DNA of 64,000 nucleotides from Niabella agricola (GTDB lineage Bacteria > Bacteroidota > Bacteroidia > Chitinophagales > Chitinophagaceae), in assembly GCF_021538615.1 (NCBI RefSeq), contig NZ_JAJHIZ010000003.1, positions 4,836,001-4,900,000 of the forward strand, given 5' to 3'. The position numbers were made by a program, and so were the translations under genes. This document shows, one piece after another, positions 19,594 to 29,041 of this stretch (positions are counted from its first letter, which is position 1; each line of letters starts with the position of its first letter). The notes beneath the pieces were generated by a model that saw only the letters and a program-made list of their open reading frames with translations, searched no databases and was not told where the DNA came from.

Positions 19594-19614
19594 CTGACAG
19601 CTAATGGCTGACAG
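19594..19614. repeat. Dispersed intergenic repeat, copy 1
   Basis: A 21-bp unit containing GCTAATGGCTGAC flanked by CTGAC and CAG. It matches 19 of 21 bases at 59551-59571, 40 kb away. Both copies lie just after genes, in CTGA/ACAG-rich low-complexity surroundings. The rest of 19513-19729 shows nothing else. Confidence 0.6.
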
Positions 19615-19729
19615 TTGGGCCTGCTGTAAACAAAATTCACATTTTTATAGCCTATATTAACAGGGGTAAACAGGATTCTGCAAAAAAGCCGTATTTTACC
19701 GCCTCATTTAGTTTAAAAAACGATCAGCG

Positions 19730-19864
19730 ATGTCGATGAAAAAAAGCAAAACCTTCTTACTGCGTATACCGTTGAAAAGCCGGTTTGCTTTGAAGAAAGC
19801 AGCATTCATTGGCGTAGATGACAACGTGAATACGCTTCGCAACATCTTTTTATCTAACTTATAA
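19730..19864 (+). CDS. Candidate 44-residue small protein upstream of fucP-like gene
   Basis: ATG at 19730 opens a basic 44-residue frame (begins MSMKKSKTFLLRIPLKSRF, ends RNIFLSNL) that stops 7 bp before the start of the symporter gene. The tight spacing suggests either a translated leader coupled to the symporter or a chance frame. I do not recognise the protein and see no domain, signal peptide or membrane segment. Just upstream is TTTAAAAAACGATCAGC, a poor match to the locus operator. Low confidence. Confidence 0.3.
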   Translation: MSMKKSKTFLLRIPLKSRFALKKAAFIGVDDNVNTLRNIFLSNL

Positions 19865-19871
19865 AATTGAC

Positions 19872-21164
19872 ATGAGCAAAAAGAAATCACTTTTTATCCG
19901 GGACGGAGTGAACTATGCCGGGCCATTTGCAGCGATCAGTGCATTGTTTTTTCTTTGGGGAGTGGCACACGGAATGCTAGATACGCTGGATAAGAATTTC
20001 CAGGAGATGCTGCATTTGAAAAAGTGGCAATCCAGTTTTATCCAGTTCTCTTTATATGGCGCCTATTTTTGTATGGCCATGCCGGCGGCGATTTTTATGA
20101 AAAAATACGGCTATAAGAAAGGCGTGATATTTGGATTGCTGCTTTTCTCCGGCGGCGCTCTACTGGCGGCTGCCACGGCTCCGCTGGAATCCTTCGTGTG
20201 TTTTTTATGCTGTCTGCTGATCATTGGAGCGGGTTTAACTACGCTGGAAACTGCGGCCAATCCCTATACCACGAAATTAGGTCCACCTGAAACTGCGGAG
20301 CGCCGGATCAATTTTTCCCAGTCGTTCAACGGCCTGGCCTGGGTGGTGGGTCCCCTTATCGCTTTGTATGTATACGGCAATCAAAGCCATGTGGAAGGCG
20401 AGAAAATGATTTCGATCGTATTGCCCTTTGCCATTATTGGTCTTGCAGTACTGGCTGTTGCATTTATTTTCATGCGCCTGAAGCTGCCTGAAATAACCGA
20501 GGAGGATGAAAATGCAGCACACGGGCATGGAGCATCTGCCACACCCGGCGATGATCCGGAAATCTTATCTGTTGACGCCAGTGAACCGGCCGGTACCACA
20601 TCCGTATGGAAAAAGCGGCACTTTGCCTTGGGCGTTGCGGCGCAGGCTTGTTATGTGGCAGCACAAACGGGCGTATTTAGCTACCTGATCAATTTTGTAA
20701 CCGATCATGATATGTCGCCCCGCTGGGATACAAAATACGGACCGTATTTCTTGTCGATCGGTTTTGCATTGTTTATGCTGGGAAGAATCACCGGAAGCGT
20801 ATTGATGAAGTATTTTAAGCCAACCCGGCTGCTGGCTCTTTATGCACTCGCTGTTTGCTTGTTATTGCCCATGGTTTCGGCAGAAAAAGGATGGCCCTCG
20901 CTCATTGCCTTATATGGCGTATTCTTCTTTATGTCGATTATGTTCCCTACCATATTTGCACTTGCTATAAAGGGGATGGGGACCAGTACCAAACAAGCGG
21001 CCGCTTATCTGGTGATGTCGGTTGCAGGCGGAGCTGTTTTTCCGCCGATCATGGGAGCGATCTCCGATACCTATGGAATGGCAAAGGGATTCCTGGTGCC
21101 GATTCCCCTGTTCCTGTTTATCCTGTACTATGCCACCAATGGTTATAAAATGAAAAAAGCATAA
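19872..21164 (+). CDS. fucP: FucP-type sugar:H+ symporter (MFS)
   Basis: A 430-residue inner-membrane protein with about twelve hydrophobic segments and the FucP/GlcP signature. It begins GPFAAISALFFLWGVAHGMLD, continues with FYGAYF-like SLYGAYFCMAMPAA, and has LETAANPYTTKLGPPETAERR between helices 4 and 5. E. coli FucP imports L-fucose and also recognises D-arabinose and L-galactose. It follows fucI by 359 bp and ends the block A unit, with a strong terminator 26 bp downstream. In this context uptake of D-arabinose from the periplasm is proposed. Symbol given by family; substrate not proven. Confidence 0.85.
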   Translation: MSKKKSLFIRDGVNYAGPFAAISALFFLWGVAHGMLDTLDKNFQEMLHLKKWQSSFIQFSLYGAYFCMAMPAAIFMKKYGYKKGVIFGLLLFSGGALLAAATAPLESFVCFLCCLLIIGAGLTTLETAANPYTTKLGPPETAERRINFSQSFNGLAWVVGPLIALYVYGNQSHVEGEKMISIVLPFAIIGLAVLAVAFIFMRLKLPEITEEDENAAHGHGASATPGDDPEILSVDASEPAGTTSVWKKRHFALGVAAQACYVAAQTGVFSYLINFVTDHDMSPRWDTKYGPYFLSIGFALFMLGRITGSVLMKYFKPTRLLALYALAVCLLLPMVSAEKGWPSLIALYGVFFFMSIMFPTIFALAIKGMGTSTKQAAAYLVMSVAGGAVFPPIMGAISDTYGMAKGFLVPIPLFLFILYYATNGYKMKKA

Positions 21165-21189
21165 TCAATATCCATTAAGAATCCTGAAG

Positions 21190-21217
21190 GCGCGGGTAAT
21201 TTACCCGCGCTTTTTTT
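21190..21217 (+). terminator. Rho-independent terminator after block A
   Basis: GCGCGGGTAA and TTACCCGCGC form a perfect 10-bp stem followed by seven T residues, 26 bp after the symporter stop codon. It separates block A from block B. Confidence 0.9.
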
Positions 21218-21346
21218 ATTATAGCTTTTAGTAGGCATGTAAGATATCGGTCAGCAGCCCGGGCTTTAGCAACGCCAGCCGGATCTTAATGCAGCAGGTG
21301 AATGAACAAATGGAGGAACCGATTTTTTGAAATCGGGGCTGCTTTT

Positions 21347-21392
21347 TTTGTTGGATTTGAAAAAAATCTTATTTTTACTTAAACGATTAAGC
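21347..21392 (+). promoter_or_regulatory. Promoter with overlapping LacI operator for susC2
   Basis: TTTG (21347-21350), 19-bp spacer and TATTTTTA (21370-21377, one base off consensus) form the promoter. ACTTAAACGATTAAGC (21377-21392) starts at the last base of the -7 element. Leader to the ATG at 21562 is about 175 nt. Confidence 0.8.
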
Positions 21393-21486
21393 TTTGAAGA
21401 AAATCCGGAAGACCCGGTAGTATAATCAGGTATTTAAGAAGAAGGGCCGATTGATTGCTTGTAGAGATGTCTTTTTAAATAATATA

Positions 21487-21502
21487 ATTTAAACGATTAA
21501 GC
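21487..21502 (+). promoter_or_regulatory. Second LacI operator upstream of susC2
   Basis: ATTTAAACGATTAAGC, with its CG centre exactly 110 bp from that of the first operator at 21377. No -7 element is in register, so it is an auxiliary or roadblock site. Apart from these operators, the terminator and a weak hairpin at 21319-21336, the 21165-21561 interval holds nothing recognisable. Confidence 0.75.
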
Positions 21503-21561
21503 AAATAGTTGTCATTTTTTATTAACAGGGCTTCCTGTATTCTTTTTAATAATCTATAGTT

Positions 21562-24500
21562 ATGAACCAAAAACGAACCCTTTCTCTTCACCGCTCTTTG
21601 CTGCGGTATTCCCTGGTGGTTTTATGGGCCGTTTGCTTGCTGGCGGTATGCGGGCAGGCGAGGGGCGGAAATAACCGGCTGCATGGCCATCTCAACTGTA
21701 TGCAGGATACCGTTCCTGAAAAAAGCTGGGTATTGCACGGATTCATTACTGATCCTGCCAAGAAGCCAGTGCCCGGTGCTTCCGTAACGGTACTCAAGCC
21801 GGGAGCTCGCGGCACGCTCACCGATGTTAACGGAAACTTTATGATCGAAATGAGCAGCGAAAGCGATACGATACTGATAACCTTTGTGGGATATCATGAC
21901 CAACGGGTGGTGCCCGGAGATCGCAGGAATATTACTGTGGTGCTTTACCCGGATGAAAACCAGCAGAAGCTGAACGAAGTGGTAGTAGTGGGCTATGGTA
22001 CGCAGAAGAAGCTGACCGTTACCGGGGCGGTTTCAGAATTGTCTGTATCGCAGTTACAGCAGGTGCCGGCGCCATCGCTTTCCAATGCGATCGGCGGAAA
22101 GCTGCCTGGCATTATTACCCGGCAAAGTAGTGGTGAACCGGGTTATGACCAGGCCCAGGTGTTCATTCGCGGAGTGGCAACTTTTGCAGGAAATCAGGCC
22201 CCGCTGATTCTTGTAGACGGTGTTGAGCGCGATATGAACAATATCACCACGCAGGAAATCGAAAGCTTTACCATACTTAAGGATGCTTCGGCTACGGCGG
22301 TTTATGGTGTCCGGGGGGCAAATGGCGTCATCCTCATCAATACAAAAAAGGGAAAGGTTGGGAAGCCGGCCATTACATTCAGAACAGAGGGAGCTCAGTT
22401 GACTTCACTTCGAATGCCGGAATACATTGATGGGGCGGCTTATGCCGGGCTTTTAAATGAAGCGTTGCAACACGTGGGGCTACCTCCCCAATATACCCAG
22501 GCGGATCTTCAAAAGTATGCCGATGGCAGCGATCCCTATTTCCATCCAAATATAGACTGGACCAATACGATCTTGAAAAAACATACCTGGCAAACCATCA
22601 ACAATCTGAGCGTTTCGGGCGGATCTGAAATGGTACGTTATTATACCAATGTTGGCTTCCTGTTGCAATCGGGCATCTATAATACAGATGGGTTGAATAA
22701 GTATAATACCAATGCCAATGTAAAGCGGTATAACTTCAGGACCAACATTGATGCGAACCTTTCCAGGTCTCTAAGCATTACAGTTGGCTTGGGTGCTATT
22801 ATTCAAAACGGGCATTACCCGGGTTCCAGTGCACCAGATATTTTCAGTGCGCTGTCGGTGATCTCACCCATCCAGTATCCCATTACCAATCCCGATGGTT
22901 CAGTAGCCGGTGGGGCTTCATACCTGGGAAGAAATCCCTGGGCACTGGTAACACAACGGGGTTATTCGGATCAGGCCCGTCATACCCTTCAGGGAACTTT
23001 TGGCGCCAAGTGGGATTTGTCAAAACTAATTACGCGGGGCTTATCTGTTAATGGAAAATTTGCATACGATTATTATAATTTCAGCGGCATTAACCGGATA
23101 AGGGATTATGAGATCAAACAATATCTGGGAAAAGATCCCGTGAGCGGAGAAGACCGGTATAGCGTAGTTCGTGAAGGCGGAACCCTGGGATACAGCCCCT
23201 TTACGGCCAATAACAACCGCAATTCTTATATTGAGGGTTCATTAAATTACCAGCGCAGCTTCGCGGGCAAACATGATGTAAACGGGCTGCTGTTGTTTAA
23301 TCAGAACGAGTTTACCAACCTCGTTGCAGATAATTCCATCAATGGGCTGCCCTACCGGAGAAGGGGCTATGCGGGACGTGCTACCTATGCCTATAGCAGC
23401 CGCTACCTGGTTGAGTTTAATTTTGGCGTAAATGGTTCCGAGAACTTTCCTCCCGGAAAGCGTTTTGGATTTTTCCCTTCAGTTGCTGCAGGCTGGATTG
23501 TTTCCAGCGAAAAATTCTGGAATGTGGATTTTATCAACCAGTTAAAGATCCGCGGATCTTTTGGTAAAGTAGGGAATGATCAGATCGGCGGCGCCCGTTT
23601 TCTCTATCTGACCCAGATAAAAAAGAATGCCAACACCTACTGGTTCGGTTCCAGCCAGCAGGAGTTCCCTGGTTACGATGAAGGACAGATCGGCTACGAG
23701 GACGTGACCTGGGAGTCGTCGCTGAAGAAGAACGTCGGGCTGGATCTCGGCCTGCTGAACAACCTGGTCCAATTACAGATGGATGCCTTTCATGAACGGC
23801 GGACCGGTATCTTAATGCAGCGTCAAACCATTCCTTTTGTATCGGGTTTTTTCCCGTGGATCGTGCCTTATGGAAATCTGGGAGAAGTAGAAAACAAAGG
23901 GCTGGATGCCAGTCTTAAGATACAGAATAAACCTACAGACGGCGGTGTATATTATTCACTGATGGGCAATTTTACTTACGCGCACAATGAGATTATCGAG
24001 AATGACGAGCCGGTAAAGCACGTGCCCTATCAATCCGGGAAGGGGCATTCGATTGGTGCACCCTACGGGTTGTTGGCTATTGGCTTGTTCCGCAACCAGG
24101 AGGAGATCGATCAAAGTCCGCTGCAGCAATTTACCAGCACGGTTTATCCGGGTGATATCCGGTTTGCAGATGTAAATGGAGACGGTGTGGTGAATGCCGA
24201 TGATTATATGTTCCTGAAAGGCTATCCCCGTACACCGGAGATCGTATATGGTTTTGGCGGAACAGTGGCCTGGAAGGGAGTAGATGTAAGTGTGTTCTTC
24301 TCCGGTGCAACACGTACCAGCATCTTTACCGTAGGCCCTTCTATTTATCCGTTTTTGAGAGGCCCCGGCAGTTATAACATTCTGCGGGAATACTATGATA
24401 ACCGCTGGACTCCGGACAACCCTGATGCCCGCTATCCCGCCGCCACTCCGGCTAATAATTCAAACAATTTCCAGTATTCTTCTCAGTATTTGCGGAACGC

Positions 24501-24744
24501 ATCCTACCTGCGGCTAAAAAATGCGGAGATCGGCTACAGCCTGTCTCAGGCGCTGATCCGGCGGTATAAACTGAGCGCTTTCCGGGTCTTTATCAATGGA
24601 ACCAACCTGCTCACATTTGACCGGTTGAAATTCCTTGATCCCGAAGCCAACAATGGAACCAACAGAGGACTGGATGGCGATAACCTGGGAATGTACCCAT
24701 TGCAGCGTGCATTGAATTTCGGGCTGCAAATCAATTTTAATTAA
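21562..24744 (+). CDS. SusC/RagA-family TonB-dependent transporter (block B)
   Basis: A 1060-residue outer-membrane transporter with a long N-terminal extension: signal region, then KSWVLHGFITD leading into a carboxypeptidase-D regulatory-like domain (~residues 50-130). The TonB-box-like EVVVVGYG is at 139-146, followed by plug domain motifs (FIRGVATF, LILVDGVERDMNNI, VILINTKKG) and a C-terminal barrel ending in Asn. The N-terminal ~130 residues are strikingly similar to those of the block C SusC (29103), including the KSWVLHG and PVPGA.VTVL stretches, indicating paralogy. It is followed by its susD after 18 bp. Presumed importer of glycan oligomers under LacI operator control. Confidence 0.95.
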   Translation: MNQKRTLSLHRSLLRYSLVVLWAVCLLAVCGQARGGNNRLHGHLNCMQDTVPEKSWVLHGFITDPAKKPVPGASVTVLKPGARGTLTDVNGNFMIEMSSESDTILITFVGYHDQRVVPGDRRNITVVLYPDENQQKLNEVVVVGYGTQKKLTVTGAVSELSVSQLQQVPAPSLSNAIGGKLPGIITRQSSGEPGYDQAQVFIRGVATFAGNQAPLILVDGVERDMNNITTQEIESFTILKDASATAVYGVRGANGVILINTKKGKVGKPAITFRTEGAQLTSLRMPEYIDGAAYAGLLNEALQHVGLPPQYTQADLQKYADGSDPYFHPNIDWTNTILKKHTWQTINNLSVSGGSEMVRYYTNVGFLLQSGIYNTDGLNKYNTNANVKRYNFRTNIDANLSRSLSITVGLGAIIQNGHYPGSSAPDIFSALSVISPIQYPITNPDGSVAGGASYLGRNPWALVTQRGYSDQARHTLQGTFGAKWDLSKLITRGLSVNGKFAYDYYNFSGINRIRDYEIKQYLGKDPVSGEDRYSVVREGGTLGYSPFTANNNRNSYIEGSLNYQRSFAGKHDVNGLLLFNQNEFTNLVADNSINGLPYRRRGYAGRATYAYSSRYLVEFNFGVNGSENFPPGKRFGFFPSVAAGWIVSSEKFWNVDFINQLKIRGSFGKVGNDQIGGARFLYLTQIKKNANTYWFGSSQQEFPGYDEGQIGYEDVTWESSLKKNVGLDLGLLNNLVQLQMDAFHERRTGILMQRQTIPFVSGFFPWIVPYGNLGEVENKGLDASLKIQNKPTDGGVYYSLMGNFTYAHNEIIENDEPVKHVPYQSGKGHSIGAPYGLLAIGLFRNQEEIDQSPLQQFTSTVYPGDIRFADVNGDGVVNADDYMFLKGYPRTPEIVYGFGGTVAWKGVDVSVFFSGATRTSIFTVGPSIYPFLRGPGSYNILREYYDNRWTPDNPDARYPAATPANNSNNFQYSSQYLRNASYLRLKNAEIGYSLSQALIRRYKLSAFRVFINGTNLLTFDRLKFLDPEANNGTNRGLDGDNLGMYPLQRALNFGLQINFN

Positions 24745-24762
24745 CGCATTAAACCTAGAGCA

Positions 24763-26547
24763 ATGAAAATAAGATTATTCCTAGCGGTCATTACAACAAT
24801 GATCCTGTTTTCCTGCAAAAAGTATCTGGATAAGACGCCGGATGAAGACCTTACCTTAAAGGATGTTTTTGCCAGCCGGCTGCATACCCAGGCCTTTCTT
24901 ACATCAATGTATGCGGGACAAACCTGGGAGATCAACCCGGTGGATCCCTGGGCCCGTAGCCCGTGGACCGGAGCTTCCGATGAAATGGAAATTACTTTTC
25001 CAGGTAGTTATGTGCACAATATGAACAGGGGTGGATGGAATGCCCAGAACATCCTGGATAACTGGCAGTTTGCCTATCAAACCATTCGTAAGGCCGATCT
25101 TTTCCTGGAGCATATTGATGAGTTACCGCTGCAGGATGGCTATACACAGGAGAACAAAAATAACTGGATCGGGGAGGCTCATTTTTTAAGGGCATATGAC
25201 CATTTTATGGTTTTCCGGCTGTATGGCCCGATGCCCATTATGGACAAATCGAAGAACCCGGATGATGATTTTAAACAGATCAAACGGTCGCCGGTTGATT
25301 CCTGCGTGGATTTTATTGTAAAGGAATGTGAGACTGCAGCAGGACTGTTGCCCATTACCCGTACCAGCGACCAGCTGGGGCGGGCTACCCGTGCATCTGC
25401 ATTGGCGCTGAAGGCGAGGGTGCTGTTATATGCCGCCAGTCCGCTGTTTAACGGCAATCCGGATTTCAGAAATTTCCGTAATACAGATGGTCGTACTCTT
25501 TTTCCGCAAGCCTACGATGCGGCCAAATGGAAACGGGCGGCCGATGCGGCTAAAGAATGCATCGATGCCTGTGAAGCCGCGGGATATGCGTTGTATACAG
25601 CGCCCAGCAACGACCCCCTGGAGAATTATACGAACCTGTTTCTTCAGAATAACAATAAAGAAGTGCTTTGGGCTTCTAATCATCAGGCGTATCAACACCT
25701 GGAGCGTTGTTCCAGTCCCTTAAGCTATGGCGGTTTTTCCATCATGTCCGTATCCCAGCAACTGGTAGATGCTTACCGGGATACGCTGGGACGTGCGGTG
25801 ATCGCCGGGTATAATTCCGATGGTTCCCCGGTAATCAATAGTGAAACCGGTTATACAGAAAATGGTTTTGCAGCCAAGGCGTATAAATACTGGCCGGCAG
25901 GTGTAAGTAACATGTACGTGGCACGGGAACCTCGTTTTTATGCGAGTGTGCATTACTCGGGGGCTTTGTGGAAAGGGGCGGCCATCCAAACCTATTTCAG
26001 CGGCAAGGATGGCGCTTCAAAAAATACCACTGACTTTTCTAAAACGGGATACGTGCTGCGGAAGTTTGCCAACCCGCTCATCAACATTCAAACCAATACA
26101 GGATGGGATCTGAAGACCTTTATCCTGTTTCGGCTGGGCGAGCAATACCTGAATTATGCAGAGGCACTTAACGAAAGCCAGGGGCCGGTGGCAGATGTAT
26201 ACACCTATGTAAATGCCATCCGGAAGCGTGGGGGGATACCAGATCTGCCTCAGGGCTTATCGAAGGAAGAAATGCGGAAACAGATCTGGCAGGAGCGCAG
26301 GATTGAACTGGCATTTGAGGGGCATCGTTATTTTGATAGTCGCCGGTGGAAAATTGCAGCGCAAACCAATAACGGCAATTTATATGGGCTTAATATCGGT
26401 AGTGGGTCCGGCCCCCAGGATGCGGCATTTTATAAACGTACGGTAGCCGACAAACGCATTTTTGTGGCGCCCAGGGATTATTTCTGGCCCGTGCCGCAGC
26501 CGGAACTGGATAAAGATCCCAACCTGCTGCAAAGCATGTACTGGTAA
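24763..26547 (+). CDS. SusD/RagB-family glycan-binding lipoprotein (block B)
   Basis: A 594-residue SusD-like lipoprotein (lipobox LFSC, then KKYLDKTPDEDL). Typical segments are GEAHFLRAYDHFMVFRLYGP, LNYAEALNESQG, IWQERRIELAFEGHRYFDSR and the terminal YFWPVPQPELDKDP. It partners the SusC encoded 18 bp upstream. Family identity is clear; the glycan bound is inferred only from the locus. Confidence 0.95.
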   Translation: MKIRLFLAVITTMILFSCKKYLDKTPDEDLTLKDVFASRLHTQAFLTSMYAGQTWEINPVDPWARSPWTGASDEMEITFPGSYVHNMNRGGWNAQNILDNWQFAYQTIRKADLFLEHIDELPLQDGYTQENKNNWIGEAHFLRAYDHFMVFRLYGPMPIMDKSKNPDDDFKQIKRSPVDSCVDFIVKECETAAGLLPITRTSDQLGRATRASALALKARVLLYAASPLFNGNPDFRNFRNTDGRTLFPQAYDAAKWKRAADAAKECIDACEAAGYALYTAPSNDPLENYTNLFLQNNNKEVLWASNHQAYQHLERCSSPLSYGGFSIMSVSQQLVDAYRDTLGRAVIAGYNSDGSPVINSETGYTENGFAAKAYKYWPAGVSNMYVAREPRFYASVHYSGALWKGAAIQTYFSGKDGASKNTTDFSKTGYVLRKFANPLINIQTNTGWDLKTFILFRLGEQYLNYAEALNESQGPVADVYTYVNAIRKRGGIPDLPQGLSKEEMRKQIWQERRIELAFEGHRYFDSRRWKIAAQTNNGNLYGLNIGSGSGPQDAAFYKRTVADKRIFVAPRDYFWPVPQPELDKDPNLLQSMYW

Positions 26548-26574
26548 TATTATTCTAACTGTAAAACAGGTATC

Positions 26575-27792
26575 ATGAAATCAATAGTTTATTTGCTGAC
26601 AGGATGTATATTAAGCATCCTGGTTTCCTGTGATAAATATAACAGCGGTATCACAGAGCCGGCTGCCTATGGCAATGTATACATGCCCAGGGCGGTGGTA
26701 AAGAATCCTTATATTACGGGACTGCCGCTTTCCGATACTACGTATGCCTTTTCTTATAACGCGTTCCTGGGCGGTATTTCCGCTGCCGGTTCTAACCTGA
26801 ACATCCGGTTTGATGTAAGTAAAAGTCGGGTAGATAGTTTCAACAGCCGGAATAATACGGCTTATGAATTATTACCGGCGGGGAGCTACCAGTTTGTACA
26901 AAATGCGACGATTCCCTCGGGACAGCGCTCAACTCCTATACTTACGCTTGGTATTCAAACTGCCAACATCAAGCCCTTTAAGGCATACATGCTGCCGTTG
27001 AGCATTGCTGATGCCGGCGGGCAGCAGGTCAGCAGTGTAAATGGCACTACCTATTATATTTTTACCCGTTCCTATATGGCCGATGTGGAAAAAAGGCAGA
27101 AAGTATTATCGCTGGGTGCTGCGTTGGACTGGAGCAACAAAGCCCGGATTATTATTGCGAGAGGAAGGCAGAATACCCTGGTGGTGCGGCATAAGAACAA
27201 TGACCTTCATTTATATACGCCGCAGGCCGATGGTACTTATAATCCACAGTCGAAGGTGATTGGTGTAAACTGGGCCGATTCCGAAGCCTGGTATTATATC
27301 AATGAAACCGACCTGGTGGTTCGCAACTATCCTTACTGGGCAGGGTTATTTTATTTTAAATGGGAGCCGGATCTGAACATGCACCAGGCCAGTCCGGTTT
27401 GGGACGAATGGTGGCTGGGCGATTTCTGGGATAAATATACTACCATCATTCCCTTTAAAAATTATTTTTTGCTGATAGATAAAAACAATGGCGACCTGCT
27501 CCGGCAACCGCTGCTATCAAGAGTAACCGCGGATAAAGCAGTGGTGGGGGCCGGATTTTCGGGTTACCGCCAGGTACTGACCTGGGATAACTGCTTACTG
27601 GCATTGGGAGCCGATGGAAATCTATGGCTGTATAAAATGGCAGCCGATGCTACTCCAGGCGAGCGAATCCTGGTAGGCACCGGGTGGAACCGGTATGAAA
27701 AGCTGGTAGTGGTGGGCAAGGATATACTGGCCCTGGATACAAACGGGGATGTATACCGTTACCAGTTTGATCCGGTTCCGTATCTTCAGTAA
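26575..27792 (+). CDS. DUF1735 + tachylectin-like propeller surface lipoprotein
   Basis: A 405-residue lipoprotein (lipobox LVSC near residue 19). Residues ~30-160 form a DUF1735-like domain (VYMPRAVVKNPY, then a beta-rich fold). Residues ~175-405 look like a tachylectin-2-type beta-propeller lectin, with repeated blades such as RHKNNDLHLYTPQADG, ADGNLWLYKMAAD, GWNRYEKLVVVGKDILALD and TNGDVYRYQF. Its place immediately after susD2 is that of a surface glycan-binding protein. Tachylectin-type propellers bind N-acetylated sugars in known cases, whereas the ligand here is unknown. The block A counterpart has a discoidin-like C-terminus instead. Confidence 0.75.
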   Translation: MKSIVYLLTGCILSILVSCDKYNSGITEPAAYGNVYMPRAVVKNPYITGLPLSDTTYAFSYNAFLGGISAAGSNLNIRFDVSKSRVDSFNSRNNTAYELLPAGSYQFVQNATIPSGQRSTPILTLGIQTANIKPFKAYMLPLSIADAGGQQVSSVNGTTYYIFTRSYMADVEKRQKVLSLGAALDWSNKARIIIARGRQNTLVVRHKNNDLHLYTPQADGTYNPQSKVIGVNWADSEAWYYINETDLVVRNYPYWAGLFYFKWEPDLNMHQASPVWDEWWLGDFWDKYTTIIPFKNYFLLIDKNNGDLLRQPLLSRVTADKAVVGAGFSGYRQVLTWDNCLLALGADGNLWLYKMAADATPGERILVGTGWNRYEKLVVVGKDILALDTNGDVYRYQFDPVPYLQ

Positions 27793-27851
27793 GCATTACT
27801 GACAGGAGGCCTGCTAAAGGTTATTTTGAATACCGGTTCTAAAATAAACAT

Positions 27852-28841
27852 ATGCATATATCACTCCAAGCATTGTGTGGCTTTTGGCTGTTGCTTTATT
27901 GTTCCTGCGGAAAAAAAGCACCGGGAGATACAAGCCGGAGCCCGGATCCTCCGGTTCCGGCAGGACAGCCGGTTTACCAGGCAGACCCCACCATTTTTTC
28001 CTACCAGGGCAAATACTACCTCTATGGTACCGATGGGGCGGTTCCCGATCAGGGGATCCGGGTATTTATTTCCACTGATAAAAAGCAATGGAAACTTTCT
28101 TCAAAATCGGCGGATGGGTTTGCCGTAAGAGCACTTGAGTCTTTTGGTACCCGGGGCTTTTGGGCGCCCCAGGTTTGGGGCGCCAACGGAAGGTTCTATA
28201 TGGCCTATGTGGCCAATGAACAGATCGCTATTGCGGCTGCCGATAGTCCGGAAGGCCCGTTCTATGTACGGGATCCGTTGGCTTTTGAGAAGAATATCGA
28301 CCCTTATGTGTTTTCCGATGAGGATGGTAAAAAATATCTTTACCATGTAGATATTACCAATGGCAATAAGATTTATGTAGCGGCCATCAATGATGGCTTT
28401 ACAGCGATTGACAAGCAGAGCCGGAAACTGTGCATTACGGCCACGGATCCCTGGGAACTGGTGCAGGCAAGCGTGGTGGAGGGACCAACTGTTATAAAGC
28501 ACAAGAGCATTTATTACCTGGTGTATTCGGCCAATCATTTTGAGAGTCAGCAATACGCTGTTGGATATGCGACGGCTCCTTCACCCTGGGGGCCGTGGAC
28601 AAAGGCCGCCGGCAATCCGGTGCTGAGTATGACCAATACTGGCAAGCCGGGAAGCGGGCATGGCGACCTGTTTACCGATCCGGACGGTACTATGTATTAC
28701 GTATTTCACACCCATAACTCGCTGAACAGCGTACAGCCCCGGCGTACGGCGCTGGTAAAGGCATCATTTGTACCAACCCCCGGTGGGGCGGACCGGCTGG
28801 TTATGGACGTAAACAGCCTTTTTTTCCTCAAGATGGAATAA
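27852..28841 (+). CDS. Glycoside hydrolase family 43 lipoprotein
   Basis: A 329-residue lipoprotein (lipobox YCSC near residue 19) with a single five-bladed GH43 propeller. The three family acids are visible: D45 in QADPTIF (base), D150 in KNIDPYVF (pKa modulator) and E210 in VVEGPTV (acid). GFWAPQVW and GPWTKAAGNPVL are further GH43 hallmarks. GH43 includes arabinofuranosidases, xylosidases, arabinanases and exo-beta-D-galactofuranosidases; the last activity would suit the galactan part of mycobacterial arabinogalactan, but the subfamily cannot be set by eye. It is the last gene of block B, 60 bp after the lectin-like gene. Confidence 0.9.
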   Translation: MHISLQALCGFWLLLYCSCGKKAPGDTSRSPDPPVPAGQPVYQADPTIFSYQGKYYLYGTDGAVPDQGIRVFISTDKKQWKLSSKSADGFAVRALESFGTRGFWAPQVWGANGRFYMAYVANEQIAIAAADSPEGPFYVRDPLAFEKNIDPYVFSDEDGKKYLYHVDITNGNKIYVAAINDGFTAIDKQSRKLCITATDPWELVQASVVEGPTVIKHKSIYYLVYSANHFESQQYAVGYATAPSPWGPWTKAAGNPVLSMTNTGKPGSGHGDLFTDPDGTMYYVFHTHNSLNSVQPRRTALVKASFVPTPGGADRLVMDVNSLFFLKME

Positions 28842-28901
28842 CCGGCGCCTTGCAGCGGGTCGCGCGTTACGGAGGAAGAAATAAACAACTTCCAGATTTT
28901 T

Positions 28902-28946
28902 TTTGAAACTGAAAAAAAGTAATTACCTTTAATTAAACGATTAAGC
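28902..28946 (+). promoter_or_regulatory. Promoter with overlapping LacI operator for susC3
   Basis: TTTG (28902-28905), 18-bp spacer and TACCTTTA (28924-28931, one base off consensus) form the promoter. AATTAAACGATTAAGC (28931-28946) begins at the last base of the -7 element, as at the other promoters. Confidence 0.75.
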
Positions 28947-29041
28947 TTTTGGGCGCCGATCGGCGATAGCGGGTTCTGAAAAAGGTGTTACAATAGCGGT
29001 TGGATGTGTCTGTATGGAGATCCTGCATTGTTGCCATTATT

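Noticed and set aside
21319..21349. CCGATTT/AAATCGG hairpin followed by a T run, as a terminator
   Set aside because: Six bases separate the stem from the T run, and a far stronger terminator lies at 21190. The T run also carries the -33 element of the susC2 promoter.
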